Source: Legionella quinlivanii
Lineage (GTDB): Bacteria > Pseudomonadota > Gammaproteobacteria > Legionellales > Legionellaceae
Length of the DNA: 64,000 bases
Assembly: GCF_900461555.1 (NCBI RefSeq)
Contig: NZ_UGOX01000001.1
Location: forward strand, 2,493,501 to 2,557,500
Direction: 5' to 3'
Below, in pieces: positions 30,345 to 40,087 of the stretch (within the stretch, counting starts at the first letter, position 1; each line of letters opens with the position of its first letter). Below the pieces are notes generated by a model, which saw nothing but the letters and a program-made list of their open reading frames with translations, was not told the origin of the DNA and made no database searches. Position numbers and translations under genes: made by a program.

Positions 30345-32159
30345 TCAGGCGGACAAGACGCTATTTAATAGTTTTTTTGTATAGTCTTCCTGGGGCGACT
30401 TCATAATCTGCTCTACACTGCCTGTTTCCACCGCTTTGCCATTGCGCATCACCAGGACTTCATGAGCAATATAAGACACCACTGACATATTATGCGTGAC
30501 AAATAAATAAGAAACACCCAGCTCATATTGCAATTCTTTAAGAAGATTCAGAATCTGGGCCTGTACCGAGACATCCAGCGCACTGGTTGGCTCATCACAT
30601 ATTAAAATCTCTGGTTCAGTCGCCAGCGCGCGAGCGATACAAATCCGCTGTCTTTGACCGCCTGAGAACTGATGAGGATAACGGTTTAAGCAATTACGTG
30701 GCAAATTGACCTGCTCCAGTAATTGCTGTTGGCGGTGATGGATCAATGATTTGGATAATCGCTGGGCAATCATACCCTCTGCGATTATTTCGCCAATAGT
30801 TAAGCGCGGATTTAACGAAGAAAAAGGATCCTGAAATACAATTTGTACTTTTTTACGATAAGCCCTGAGATCCCTGCCTTTAATTCTCTGAATATCTTGT
30901 TCTTTGAATCGAATTTCGCCGGAAGTCACAGGCTGTAGTTTTAAAATGCTGCGGCATACAGTTGTTTTTCCACATCCAGACTCGCCCACTAATGCCAGTG
31001 TTTTGCCCCTGTGCAAATCCAGGGATAAGCCATCCACTGCATTAATCAGAGACTGACTTCTTTTAAACAGCCCCCCTCCCACTGGAAAATAGACTTTTAA
31101 ATCATTGACTGATAAACAGACTGGCGTCTCCTTTTCCTCTATATTCCATAAGGTCTGGGAAGCATTCAGCGCAGGCAATTGCTTCAATTCGGGATAAAGA
31201 TGGCAACGGATACGATGCTCTCCCAACTGTTGTATCAGCGGTGTTTCTTTATGGCAACGTTCAAAGGCATAAGCACAACGAGGATGGAACAGGCAACCTT
31301 CCGGTAAATTATCCAATGACGGCACAGCGCCTGATATAGTTTGCAGACGGCCAAACCGTTTTTCAAACCTGGGCAAAGAGGCCATTAATTGCTGTGAATA
31401 GGGATGTTTCAAATGACTGAAGAATTCTTCAACTTCCGCCGCCTCGACTAATTGACCGGCATACATCACACAGACCCGGTCAGCGACCGCTTTTACCACT
31501 CCCAAATCATGAGTGATTAATAACATGCTCATCTGCCGCTGTTGCTGCAGTTTTCTTAATAGCTTAAGGATTTGAGCCTGAATGGTCACATCCAGGGCGG
31601 TAGTCGGCTCATCGGCAATCAGAATGTCGGGTTGATTCGCCAGTGCCATTGCGATAACAACACGCTGCTTTTGTCCTCCAGACAGTTGATGTGGATACTG
31701 CTGCAAACGAAGTTCTGGATCTGCAATCTCAACTTCTGTCAGCAAATCAATCAAACGTTGTTTTAAGGCACTGCCTGATAGCTTCTGATAACGGCAAACG
31801 GCTTCAGCTAACTGTGCGTCAATACGAAGCACCGGATTTAAAGCGGTCATCGGTTCCTGAAAAATCATCGCCAGACGTTTTCCTCGTAAAGCCCGGATTA
31901 TCTTTTCAGGTAAATCAAGTATATCTTTATTGTCGATTAAAATCTGACTCTGCATGCCATATCGGGCCGTTGCCGGCAGTAAACGCATCAAACCTAAAGC
32001 AGTGATTGATTTACCGCAGCCAGACTCACCCAGTAAAGCAAGCGTCTTTCCGGGCAATAATGAAAAATCGAGTTCTTCGACCGCTCGGGTGGTTTTGGCT
32101 CGCGTTTCAAAATAAATAGATAATTTCTTTACTTCTGCCGCATCATTTAATTGATTCAT
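30345..32159 (-). CDS. Tandem-ATPase oligopeptide/nickel-type ABC transporter subunit (YejF/GsiA-like)
   Basis: 604 residues with two complete ATPase domains. Domain 1 (about 5-265): Walker A GESGCGKS, signature LSGGQKQR, Walker B DILIADEPTTALDV. After it an oligopeptide-type cap (CLFHPRCAYAFERCHKETPL) with cysteines of the oligo_HPY region. Domain 2 (about 345-600): GESGCGKT, FSGGQRQR and EILICDEPTSALDV. Both sites look catalytically intact. No permease or binding protein lies nearby, so the rest is encoded elsewhere. Its start overlaps the oxyR stop by four bases, implying expression with the peroxide regulator. Confidence 0.88.
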   Translation of the reverse strand: MNQLNDAAEVKKLSIYFETRAKTTRAVEELDFSLLPGKTLALLGESGCGKSITALGLMRLLPATARYGMQSQILIDNKDILDLPEKIIRALRGKRLAMIFQEPMTALNPVLRIDAQLAEAVCRYQKLSGSALKQRLIDLLTEVEIADPELRLQQYPHQLSGGQKQRVVIAMALANQPDILIADEPTTALDVTIQAQILKLLRKLQQQRQMSMLLITHDLGVVKAVADRVCVMYAGQLVEAAEVEEFFSHLKHPYSQQLMASLPRFEKRFGRLQTISGAVPSLDNLPEGCLFHPRCAYAFERCHKETPLIQQLGEHRIRCHLYPELKQLPALNASQTLWNIEEKETPVCLSVNDLKVYFPVGGGLFKRSQSLINAVDGLSLDLHRGKTLALVGESGCGKTTVCRSILKLQPVTSGEIRFKEQDIQRIKGRDLRAYRKKVQIVFQDPFSSLNPRLTIGEIIAEGMIAQRLSKSLIHHRQQQLLEQVNLPRNCLNRYPHQFSGGQRQRICIARALATEPEILICDEPTSALDVSVQAQILNLLKELQYELGVSYLFVTHNMSVVSYIAHEVLVMRNGKAVETGSVEQIMKSPQEDYTKKLLNSVLSA

Positions 32160-33058
32160 AAATCAGGTCGCAATAAAGGATTAATTATCGCCTCAATCAA
32201 GCTGGCAAGTTGTTTCAAACAGTCAAGTTTTACGCTTTGTGAGCGATGAAACAGCGCAATAGTTCGGTATGGAGCCGGCTCAGCGAAAGGAAATGTTTCA
32301 AGCTGTTCTGAATTGTTTCTGACGGCTAAAGCAGGCAATAAAGTAACACCCAAACCCGATTGCACCATTAAACGCAATGTTTCAAGACTGGTTGCGGTAA
32401 AGTCCACACCTGTATTGGCTCTGGCAGTTCGACAGATATCCATCGCCTGCTCTCTGAGGCAATGTCCCTCTTCCAGCAGCAGTACTGTTTGCTCTGTTAA
32501 ATCACTCAGCTCGAGAGGCGCGGCTTTAGAAAACGGGTAATCTTTGGAGCAGGCGAAATAAAAAGGTTCTTTGAAAAGGGTAATCGATTCAAAATCTGCT
32601 TCCACCGGCATTGCCATTATAGCCGCATCAAGCTCACCCAGTGCCAATTTGGATGTCAGGCGATGAGTTTGTTCTTCAATTAACCAGACGCGAAGCCTGG
32701 GAAAACGTTTTTGAATCTCAGGCATTATCAAAGGTAACAGATAAGGAGCCAGCGTAGGAATTACACCAAGACGCAGTTCACCCGAAAAGGGATCGGATAA
32801 TGACTGGGCCGTCTCCTTTAATTGTCGGGTCTCATGCAAGACAGATTGAGCCTTTTCCAGAATTTTTCTACCGGCCTCCGTTAAAATCACTTGCTTATTA
32901 GACCGTTCAAACAGCAGGACACCGAGCTCATCCTCCAGTTTTTTAAGCTGCATGCTTAAAGTAGGCTGACTGATATGACAAAGCCTGGCTGCCTCGCCAA
33001 AATGCTGTGTTTTTGCCAAAACGATAAAATAGTGCAAATCCCGTAAATTCATGTGCAT
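32156..33058 (-). CDS. oxyR: LysR-family peroxide sensor OxyR
   Basis: 300 residues (298 if translation begins at the second ATG, MNLRDLHYF, which fits the family start). LysR helix-turn-helix: FGEAARLCHISQPTLSMQLK at about 20-39. The redox pair is conserved: C200 in LLEEGHCLREQAMDICRTA and C209 nine residues on, equal to E. coli C199/C208, followed by TSLETLRLMVQSGLGVTLLP. Peroxide oxidises the pair to a disulfide and switches the activator on. It leads an operon with the ABC ATPase. Confidence 0.93.
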   Translation of the reverse strand: MHMNLRDLHYFIVLAKTQHFGEAARLCHISQPTLSMQLKKLEDELGVLLFERSNKQVILTEAGRKILEKAQSVLHETRQLKETAQSLSDPFSGELRLGVIPTLAPYLLPLIMPEIQKRFPRLRVWLIEEQTHRLTSKLALGELDAAIMAMPVEADFESITLFKEPFYFACSKDYPFSKAAPLELSDLTEQTVLLLEEGHCLREQAMDICRTARANTGVDFTATSLETLRLMVQSGLGVTLLPALAVRNNSEQLETFPFAEPAPYRTIALFHRSQSVKLDCLKQLASLIEAIINPLLRPDL

Positions 33059-33160
33059 CCAGCAAAATTAATCAATATTCATGCCTGCATTAAACCAAGC
33101 TCAGTTTTATTCTCAACTGTCCATCCCTGGGCTGGCTAGAATACCAACTGAGGAATGGAT

Positions 33161-33351
33161 TCCCCCCTTCGCGGGAAGGCCTTGTTGCGTAAATAGAAAC
33201 AGTAACTAAGCCGTCGTCTTTGCGAACGAAGTGAAGCAATCCAAACCAAACCTTGAGCAGGGCTATGAGTTGGATTGCTTCGCTGACGCTCGCAAAGACA
33301 GCCTTTTGCCGTCCTGGTTTTATTTAGGCAACAATGCCTCGTGGAATGACA
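33161..33351. repeat. Dispersed hairpin repeat, copy C
   Basis: Outer inverted ends TTCGCGGGAAGGCCTTGTTG and GGCAACAATGCCTCGTGGAA enclose the core arms GTCTTTGCGAACGAAGTGAA and GATTGCTTCGCTGACGCTCG. Same family as the copy at 24396. It fills the oxyR-MFS gap (33059-33572); beyond it to the MFS gene the sequence is AT-rich with no clear element. Confidence 0.75.
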
Positions 33352-33572
33352 TAATTCCTTAATTCAATGGCAGTGTAACCCCTCTCCACTGAAGGAAGGA
33401 TTTTAATACACATCCTCACATTAGAATGACACACTTTAATAAATACTCGTAAAAATTCCGACTTTTTCTCGCCTTTTTTTTAAAGCTATGTCAAAATTTA
33501 CGTTTTTTATCCAAAAATAAACCAATGGATAAGAGCTAACCAATTCAGAAATCCTAATAAATATAATAACGA

Positions 33573-34793
33573 ATGAAGTCATTAACTAGTCTACACTCCC
33601 CCCGCTTTCTCATTTGGCTGGTAGGAGTCTCCTTTGTATTGTTTCAATTTTTTTTGCAATTGTCATCTGGCGTCATTATAGGCGCGATCATGCAGGAAAC
33701 GCTGATCTCCGCATTTACCGCAAGCTTGCTAAGCAGTGCTTTCTATTACATTTACACCAGTCTGCAAATTCCTGCCGGGATGCTGTTTGATCGCAGAAAT
33801 ACGCAAACCATTCTGACTACTACCGCCTTGATATGCAGCATCGGCTGCTTTATTTTTGCCAACTCAATGAATATTTATCTGCTATTTTTTGGCCGAATCA
33901 TTATTGGAATGGGCTCGGCTTTTGCCTTTGTGGGATTGTCACATCTCTTGCGCCAGCATTTTTCATTGCGGCAGTTTGGCTTTTTAATTGGCTTATCAGA
34001 AACCCTGGGATTTATCTCCACTATGTTCGGTATTATTGGGCTGGGTATATTAGTCAGCTACTTCGGATGGCGTGAATTCATCAATTCAGCTGCCCTGGTG
34101 GGCTGTCTGATCGCCTTTTTCGCCTGGCTTTTTATCCCGGCAACCACCTCTGTACAACCAGGAAATTATTCAATTGCTGATTCACTGAACATTATCATTC
34201 GTTGTAAAACCCAGTGGGCTAACGGCTGTTTCGCCGGTCTTGGGTTTACAGTTATCACAGTTTTTGGCGCAATGTGGGCCATTCCTTTTATCCAGGCTAA
34301 ACTGGGATGCAGTCTGAAAGAAGCCAGCGTCATCGATTCCATGCTGTTTTTAGGAGCAGCCATCAGTTGCCCGCTTTTTGGATATTTGAACGCCTGTTTG
34401 AAACAAAGAAAACCGCTGATGTTTATTTCTTGCACTCTGACGGCTATCTTGCTTTATATAACGCTTTATTTCCCATATAACGATCCGGTGCTGATGAGCG
34501 TTTTGTTTTTTATGACCGGGATTAGTTGTGGTTCTTATATGCTTTCCTATACTATCTCCAATGAAATTTCGCCCCAAGGGGCACTGTCCACCAGCACAGG
34601 ATTTACAAATACACTGGCCATGCTCACTGCTCCGATTTTCCAGCTGGTTACCGGGTTTCTTCTTGACCTGTATGGCGGCCCGGAACATCACTATAGTCTT
34701 CAGGCTTATCAGATTGCCCTGGCCGTTTTGCCAGTGAATTTATTAGTTGCGAGCTGTCTGGTTTATTTTTTGCCGGAGAAAAAAGCGAAATAG
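33573..34793 (+). CDS. Major facilitator superfamily transporter
   Basis: 406 residues with about twelve hydrophobic helices and a short hydrophilic loop midway (around 195-215). The MFS loop 2-3 signature appears as PAGMLFDRRNTQ, and FGRIIIGMGSAFAFVGLSHL is helix 4. Substrate cannot be read from sequence. Several Legionella MFS proteins (the Pht group and sugar-phosphate relatives) import nutrients, but no specific match is claimed. It lies between a repeat and a convergent gene, so is probably monocistronic. Confidence 0.85.
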   Translation: MKSLTSLHSPRFLIWLVGVSFVLFQFFLQLSSGVIIGAIMQETLISAFTASLLSSAFYYIYTSLQIPAGMLFDRRNTQTILTTTALICSIGCFIFANSMNIYLLFFGRIIIGMGSAFAFVGLSHLLRQHFSLRQFGFLIGLSETLGFISTMFGIIGLGILVSYFGWREFINSAALVGCLIAFFAWLFIPATTSVQPGNYSIADSLNIIIRCKTQWANGCFAGLGFTVITVFGAMWAIPFIQAKLGCSLKEASVIDSMLFLGAAISCPLFGYLNACLKQRKPLMFISCTLTAILLYITLYFPYNDPVLMSVLFFMTGISCGSYMLSYTISNEISPQGALSTSTGFTNTLAMLTAPIFQLVTGFLLDLYGGPEHHYSLQAYQIALAVLPVNLLVASCLVYFLPEKKAK

Positions 34794-34804
34794 TCTAATC
34801 GCTG

Positions 34805-35788
34805 TCAGCTCACTGTTTTATCGACACTGATCTGACTCAAATCATTTTTACTAATCGCACAAAACCCCGGGCGCATCCCTTTGGTTAAGCCAAGGATTAT
34901 ACGGTGATTTACAGTTTTATCGAATAGCATATCTTCCAGAGAGAGCTTCACTTTTGGAGATGAGATTTGAATTTGCCAGCTGCCTTGCTTTTCCTCTTTA
35001 ACGGTTACCGATTGCGCCATATTAACTGCTTCTCCCTGATCATTTCGCCAGCCAGCCACAGCCGCTTTCATCGCATCAGGCTCTTTCATGTTAACTGAGT
35101 AAAAGGCACTTCCATCGTTAAACTGACACAAAACCCCCATGAACAAAGGTTTGCCCGCCTCTGAAGAATTGGCCCAGACTTGCCGAAACCAGGCTTTGGA
35201 CGCAGTCACAAACTCTTCCTTGCTTCCACTTCCTGTTTGTAAATGACCATTCAAATGACCGGTTTGACTAATTTGCAATTCCACCCCGCTTTGAAGTTTT
35301 TGCTGCTTTGCTGAAGAAGTCTCGGCTAAACCCAGCATATCCACTTTAAAATTAAATCCTTTATTCTCTTTGCTTTTTACACCAAAAATCCAGCTGTCGT
35401 TAATGGGATAATAATGGAGAAAGATTCTGCCGGCTTTCAGCGAGGCTTTATCAGCCGCATCGACCTGACCATCACTTTCTTCATAAAGTACTACTTCCTT
35501 GGTTGTCCCATTAATTAATGTTGCAAAAGCATGCAGATCTTTATCGTTACGCTGTATTTCCAGATAATATTGATATCGCTCGTCATTCTCATTAACCACG
35601 ATTCCGGCAAAAGTCCAATTGGCCTGTAAAGCATCAAGGGATGGAACCGGTTTGCTGACCGGCACTTCAGCAGTCGCGATTAATTCCGCATTGGAGCCGC
35701 TCTTTACCTCAGCCGGTTGGGTATCCGCATAAATAAGACCGGTTAAAGCCAGATAAAATCCCGGGATGTATAAAGAAGCTCGCTTCAT
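34805..35788 (-). CDS. Secreted protein of unknown function, coupled to lpxK
   Basis: 327 residues from the ATG at 35788, whose first bases overlap the lpxK stop (ATGA). An N-terminal signal peptide (SLYIPGFYLALTGLIYADT) points to the periplasm or beyond. The mature part is beta-rich with a repeating sheet pattern: QANWTFAGIVVNENDERYQY, SWIFGVKSKENKGFNFKVD. No family was recognised. The operon msbA-lpxK suggests a role at the envelope, but that is inference from neighbours only. Longer upstream reading is rejected because it lies wholly inside lpxK. Confidence 0.7.
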   Translation of the reverse strand: MKRASLYIPGFYLALTGLIYADTQPAEVKSGSNAELIATAEVPVSKPVPSLDALQANWTFAGIVVNENDERYQYYLEIQRNDKDLHAFATLINGTTKEVVLYEESDGQVDAADKASLKAGRIFLHYYPINDSWIFGVKSKENKGFNFKVDMLGLAETSSAKQQKLQSGVELQISQTGHLNGHLQTGSGSKEEFVTASKAWFRQVWANSSEAGKPLFMGVLCQFNDGSAFYSVNMKEPDAMKAAVAGWRNDQGEAVNMAQSVTVKEEKQGSWQIQISSPKVKLSLEDMLFDKTVNHRIILGLTKGMRPGFCAISKNDLSQISVDKTVS

Positions 35789-36762
35789 CTCTGATAACCT
35801 TTCAAATGTTGATTCGACCACAAAGCCTGCCAGAATGAGGGAGCTAATCTGGCTTCTACCGGTAAAAAATACCAATTATCCGCAGCAAACGATTTGCACT
35901 TAACCGCATCTTTTTCCGTCATAATGACGGTTTTTTCCGAAAAACAAAGATCGCTTGCATTGTACTGGAAGTGATCTGGAAAAGGATATTGCCTGCAAAT
36001 GATTCCCTCTTCTTTAAGAGTAGTAAAAAAGCGGGCCGGATGTCCAATACCCGCCACAGCAGCTACAGGCATTTCCAGAGATTTTGCATTAATGCTATGT
36101 CCGCTTGCCAGATGCTGTATAGCTCCCGGGTGTATGCTCATCGCATGCGCTTCCTGCCACTGACCGCCATTAACGACCACCAAATCAGCAGTTTTGAGCC
36201 GAGACGGCCTTTCGCGCAAAGGGCCAGCCGGGAGACAAAAGCCGTTTCCAAGACCTCTCAAACCATCAATGACTACAATTTCAATTGCCCTTCCCATGCG
36301 ATAATGCTGTAAGCCATCGTCACTGATAATAATTTCCGTTTGGAATTTTTCCAGTAAATAACGAATGGCCTCTACCCGTTTTGGTGCAATAACTACCGGG
36401 CAGGATAATTTACAAGCGAGCAGCAAGGGTTCGTCACCGACCTCAACGGCAGTGTCTGTTGATAAAACCTCATGCGGAAAAGTAGTTATTGATGCGCCAT
36501 AACCACGACTGACTACCCCTACCCGCAATCCTTTGCTCTGAAATTCCTTGACCAGCGCTACTACCAGAGGCGTTTTACCGACCCCGCCAACGCTCAAATT
36601 ACCGACTACAATCACAGGCACTTCAAAATGCTGCTGTTTAAATGTCCGCAGATAGAATCGCTGCAGCATGCTAGCAAACTGATAAAAAAGAGAAAGCGGC
36701 CAGATTAACCAGCCGAACCGCCTTGAACCATACCACATTTTTTCCAAACAGGACTGTATCAA
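35785..36762 (-). CDS. lpxK: Tetraacyldisaccharide 4'-kinase LpxK
   Basis: 325 residues. LpxK phosphorylates the 4' position of the lipid A disaccharide at the inner membrane. An N-terminal membrane helix (about 15-35) precedes the Walker A-like motif VGNLSVGGVGKTPLVVAL (about 52-69). Further LpxK features: VVSRGYGASI, VGDEPLLLACK and IIISDDGLQHYRMGRAIEIV. The start overlaps the msbA stop by four bases; msbA-lpxK is the classical lipid A pair. Confidence 0.96.
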   Translation of the reverse strand: MIQSCLEKMWYGSRRFGWLIWPLSLFYQFASMLQRFYLRTFKQQHFEVPVIVVGNLSVGGVGKTPLVVALVKEFQSKGLRVGVVSRGYGASITTFPHEVLSTDTAVEVGDEPLLLACKLSCPVVIAPKRVEAIRYLLEKFQTEIIISDDGLQHYRMGRAIEIVVIDGLRGLGNGFCLPAGPLRERPSRLKTADLVVVNGGQWQEAHAMSIHPGAIQHLASGHSINAKSLEMPVAAVAGIGHPARFFTTLKEEGIICRQYPFPDHFQYNASDLCFSEKTVIMTEKDAVKCKSFAADNWYFLPVEARLAPSFWQALWSNQHLKGYQR

Positions 36763-38528
36763 ACTAGCATTTCCTCTTCATGGTTTACACCAAGGCCCTG
36801 GGCATTGTAAAGCTGTGCATAGTGGCCTTCTTTTGCCAAAAGCTGCTGATGAGTGCCCTGCTCTACTATTCTTCCCTGATGCATCACAATAATCTTGTGC
36901 GCTCGTTGTATGGTTGATAAACGATGGGCAATAATTAATGTGGTTCTATTCTTCACCACCTCATTTAAGGCTGCCTGAATAGCCCTTTCTGATTCACTAT
37001 CCAATGCGGAGGTCGCCTCGTCAAGAATCAGAACAGGGGCGTCTTTCAAAATGGCTCGAGCGATGGCAAGACGCTGCCGTTGCCCGCCCGATAAGAGGAT
37101 GCCGTTTTCACCGACCCGAGTATTATAACCTTCAGGCAATAAACGAATAAATTCATCAGCATAGGCTTTTTTTGCCGCCTCGATAATTTGCGCCTCAGTT
37201 GCCTCAAAACAGCCATAAGCTATATTATTGGCAAGGCTGTCATTAAACAAGGTAACCTGTTGACTCACCAGGGCAATCTGTTTTCTGAGACTGGCGAGGC
37301 TTATGTCTTTTAAAGGCACACCGTCCAGCAGAATGCGCCCCTGGTTCACTTCATAAAAACGCGGCAGCAAACTGGCAATAGTCGATTTGCCGCTACCCGA
37401 ATGGCCTACCAGAGCCACGGTCTCGCCCGCATTGATTGTAAAACTGATTTCATGTAATACAGGAGAACCCTGACGATAGGCATAACTTACCTTGTCAAAA
37501 ATAATATTTCCCTTAGCTCCTGCGCATAAGGTTTTACCCTTATCCGATTCAATTGGCTTGTCCAGCAAGGAAAACACACTTTCAGCACCCGCGAGGCCCC
37601 GCTGAATGGTAGCATTCAATGTCGTCAGGGTTTTCATGGGTTTTATCAGTTGCAGCATGGCCGCAATAATTGCCAGGAATGACCCGGCAGAAATGGTGAT
37701 TACGGTAGTCAGCTGAATGGCAGCCAGAATAATTAATGCAATCCCCACTGCAATAACAAACTGAACTCCAAAAACATTGATTGCTTTAGTGACGGCAACC
37801 TTCATATCATTTTGACGTGAGAGCTCGGTTGCACGATTAAACTTTTTGGTTTCATAGTCTTCACCGCCAAAAATGCGTACCACGCCATAGCCATCAATTG
37901 CCTCTGCGGCAATTTCTGTAACCAGGCCCATCGTTTTCTGTAATTTATGGCTGATTCGGCGAACCCGCTTATTGGTAAAGTTAACAATTATGCCAACGAA
38001 AGGAATCGTCAGTAAAAACATCAGTGAGAGCTGCCAGCAGATAATCATCATCACTGCCAGCAAACCAATAACAAGACAGGTATTCTGAACAAAGTCAGTC
38101 AGGGCGTCCGCGCTGACCTGAGCGACCTGCTCCACATCATATAATATCTTTGATAAAAGCTGGCCGGAGGTAGCTTCATCATAATAATCAGCGGGCAATC
38201 TTAATATATGGGAAAAGACTTTCTGCCGTAAAACTTTTACTACCGAGCGCGCTACCCAGGTCATGCAATAACTGCCCAAAGAACTCATCAGACCACGCAC
38301 AGTAATACCGACTAAAATAATCAGCGGAATTTTCTTAACAAAGCTCATATCAATATCGATGAATCCTTTGTCAAGAAAGGGACGCAGCATGTATGTGAGG
38401 CCCGCGTCAACCAGCGAATAGAAAATATTGGCGGCAATTCCCAGTAATAATACGAGCCAGAATGGTTTAACGTCTCTCATTAGGCGCCGGTAAAGAGAAC
38501 TGGTGCTGGTGGTGAATTTTTCGGTCAT
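36759..38528 (-). CDS. msbA: Lipid A export ABC transporter MsbA
   Basis: 589 residues, full-length half-transporter that works as a homodimer to flip lipid A-core. Six membrane helices lie in about 20-320. The ATPase domain has Walker A GHSGSGKSTIASLL (near 375), Q-loop VSQQVTLFNDSLANNI, signature LSGGQRQR and Walker [17 protein letters not shown]. Coupled with lpxK downstream, so lipid A synthesis and export are expressed together. Confidence 0.96.
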   Translation of the reverse strand: MTEKFTTSTSSLYRRLMRDVKPFWLVLLLGIAANIFYSLVDAGLTYMLRPFLDKGFIDIDMSFVKKIPLIILVGITVRGLMSSLGSYCMTWVARSVVKVLRQKVFSHILRLPADYYDEATSGQLLSKILYDVEQVAQVSADALTDFVQNTCLVIGLLAVMMIICWQLSLMFLLTIPFVGIIVNFTNKRVRRISHKLQKTMGLVTEIAAEAIDGYGVVRIFGGEDYETKKFNRATELSRQNDMKVAVTKAINVFGVQFVIAVGIALIILAAIQLTTVITISAGSFLAIIAAMLQLIKPMKTLTTLNATIQRGLAGAESVFSLLDKPIESDKGKTLCAGAKGNIIFDKVSYAYRQGSPVLHEISFTINAGETVALVGHSGSGKSTIASLLPRFYEVNQGRILLDGVPLKDISLASLRKQIALVSQQVTLFNDSLANNIAYGCFEATEAQIIEAAKKAYADEFIRLLPEGYNTRVGENGILLSGGQRQRLAIARAILKDAPVLILDEATSALDSESERAIQAALNEVVKNRTTLIIAHRLSTIQRAHKIIVMHQGRIVEQGTHQQLLAKEGHYAQLYNAQGLGVNHEEEMLV

Positions 38529-38624
38529 AAATAAAACTGAATAGCTTTAAACAAGGGCAAATTGTAACGCCATTTGCACGAAGTACCAAATTTACCTGTA
38601 GAAGAGCATTCAAAAGCCGTCTTA

Positions 38625-39632
38625 TTACCCTTGATCTTTTTTTAATCCTTTAACCAATTGAGAGATCAATTGGTGGCCTTTGTAAATTAATCCGGTATAA
38701 ACCTGTAACAGAGAGGCTCCGGCATTAAGCTTTTCCTTAGCAGCATCAACAGATTGAATGCCTCCAGCACCAATTATAATCAGCTGGTTGCCAATGGCTT
38801 CTTTAAGAACGCGAATGCATTGTGTTGAGCGATCCTGTAACGGTTTTCCGCTAAGCCCCCCCATTTCTTTGCTTTCCGGAAAATTCTCCACACCCACCCG
38901 GGTACAGGTGGTGTTTGTTGCGATAATTCCGGATATCCCGCATTGTGCGGCCACATTGGCAACAATCTTTAACTCTTCGTCGCTTTCATCCGGAGACAGT
39001 TTGATCACCAGAGGTACAAAGCGTTGATGCTGGTCTGCCAATCGTTTTTGCTCATCCACGATACTCGTCAGCAATTGAGTCAGCAGCATTTCCTGATGGA
39101 AAAGCCGTAAATCGGGAGTATTGGGTGAAGAAATATTAATCGTAATATAGGATGCACAGGTGTAAATTCTTTTCAGGCAAAACAGATAATCATTAACCGC
39201 TTTATCCATTGGAGTATCTTTATTTTTGCCAATATTGATACCCAGGATCCCTCTGTAAGAGGATTTCTGAATATTATTGACTAATACGTCGACTCCACGA
39301 TTATTAAACCCCATGCGGTTTATCAGCGCCTCTGCATTGGGCAATCGAAAAAGACGGGGCTTTGGCATCCCCGCCTGTGGACGCGGTGTAACCGTCCCTA
39401 CTTCGACAAATGAAAACCCCAGTTTAGCCAAGCCATCAAGATGCGATGCATTTTTATCCAGTCCGGCGGCCAAGCCGACAGGGTGATTAAACCGCATCCC
39501 CAAAACGTCAACCGGTAAGGAAGGAGCTTGTCTGAAACAAAAAGCAGGCAGCGAATCAAGTACAGCCAAGGTCATGTGATGCGCTTTTTCGGCATCCATA
39601 GAAAACAATAACGGACGAATCAGTGAGTACAT
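38625..39632 (-). CDS. pyrD: Dihydroorotate dehydrogenase (quinone), class 2
   Basis: 335 residues. Fourth step of pyrimidine synthesis, oxidising dihydroorotate to orotate with quinone. The N-terminal membrane-association helix ([20 protein letters not shown]) marks class 2. FMN site [40 protein letters not shown], the catalytic serine in [11 protein letters not shown], and the FMN phosphate loop [16 protein letters not shown] are present. It lies 96 bp upstream of msbA on the same strand. Confidence 0.97.
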   Translation of the reverse strand: MYSLIRPLLFSMDAEKAHHMTLAVLDSLPAFCFRQAPSLPVDVLGMRFNHPVGLAAGLDKNASHLDGLAKLGFSFVEVGTVTPRPQAGMPKPRLFRLPNAEALINRMGFNNRGVDVLVNNIQKSSYRGILGINIGKNKDTPMDKAVNDYLFCLKRIYTCASYITINISSPNTPDLRLFHQEMLLTQLLTSIVDEQKRLADQHQRFVPLVIKLSPDESDEELKIVANVAAQCGISGIIATNTTCTRVGVENFPESKEMGGLSGKPLQDRSTQCIRVLKEAIGNQLIIIGAGGIQSVDAAKEKLNAGASLLQVYTGLIYKGHQLISQLVKGLKKDQG

Positions 39633-39682
39633 TCCCTCTCCTTTCAGAAAATCAGGGTAACTACTTGGAGTTAAATTAAACT

Positions 39683-39864
39683 GTCATCCCCCGAAGGCAT
39701 TGCGTAAATGAAGACTGGTGCACAAAACCGTCTTTTCGAGCTTAGCGAAGCAATCCAGCGCCTTACTTTGTTCAAGTTTCGATCTGGATTGCTTCACTTT
39801 GTTCGCAAAGACGGCAAGTTAATGCCTGGTTCTGTTTACGCAACAACGCCTTCGCGGGAATGAC
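39683..39864. repeat. Dispersed hairpin repeat, copy D
   Basis: Begins GTCATCCCCCGAAGGCATTG and ends CAACGCCTTCGCGGGAATGAC, an outer inverted repeat, around core arms GAGCTTAGCGAAGCAATCC and GGATTGCTTCACTTTGTTCG. Same family as 24396. It is the main content of the 39633-40087 gap; after it TTTGACA and TGTCAAA form an inverted repeat near 40005-40030. Confidence 0.75.
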
Positions 39865-40087
39865 AAAACTTAATGGCTATAAATCTGGTATGCTTCTTTA
39901 GTTTCCCAAGATTATCATTCTTTCCTCTTCCATGAAATCATGACTGCTCATCCATTGCTGTTATTTAAAAATCATTGCTATGATATTCAAGTGTAGTACA
40001 GCCCTTTGACATATTGGATTCTTGTCAAACCACAGCACGATGCCAGCCTTACCTGGTTTATCAGTTAATTGACAAAAGGAGTTGTTA

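Noticed and set aside
35789-35875. Longer start for the unknown protein after lpxK
   Set aside because: The extra 29 codons lie within lpxK and would bury the signal peptide; the ATGA overlap at 35788 is a better start.
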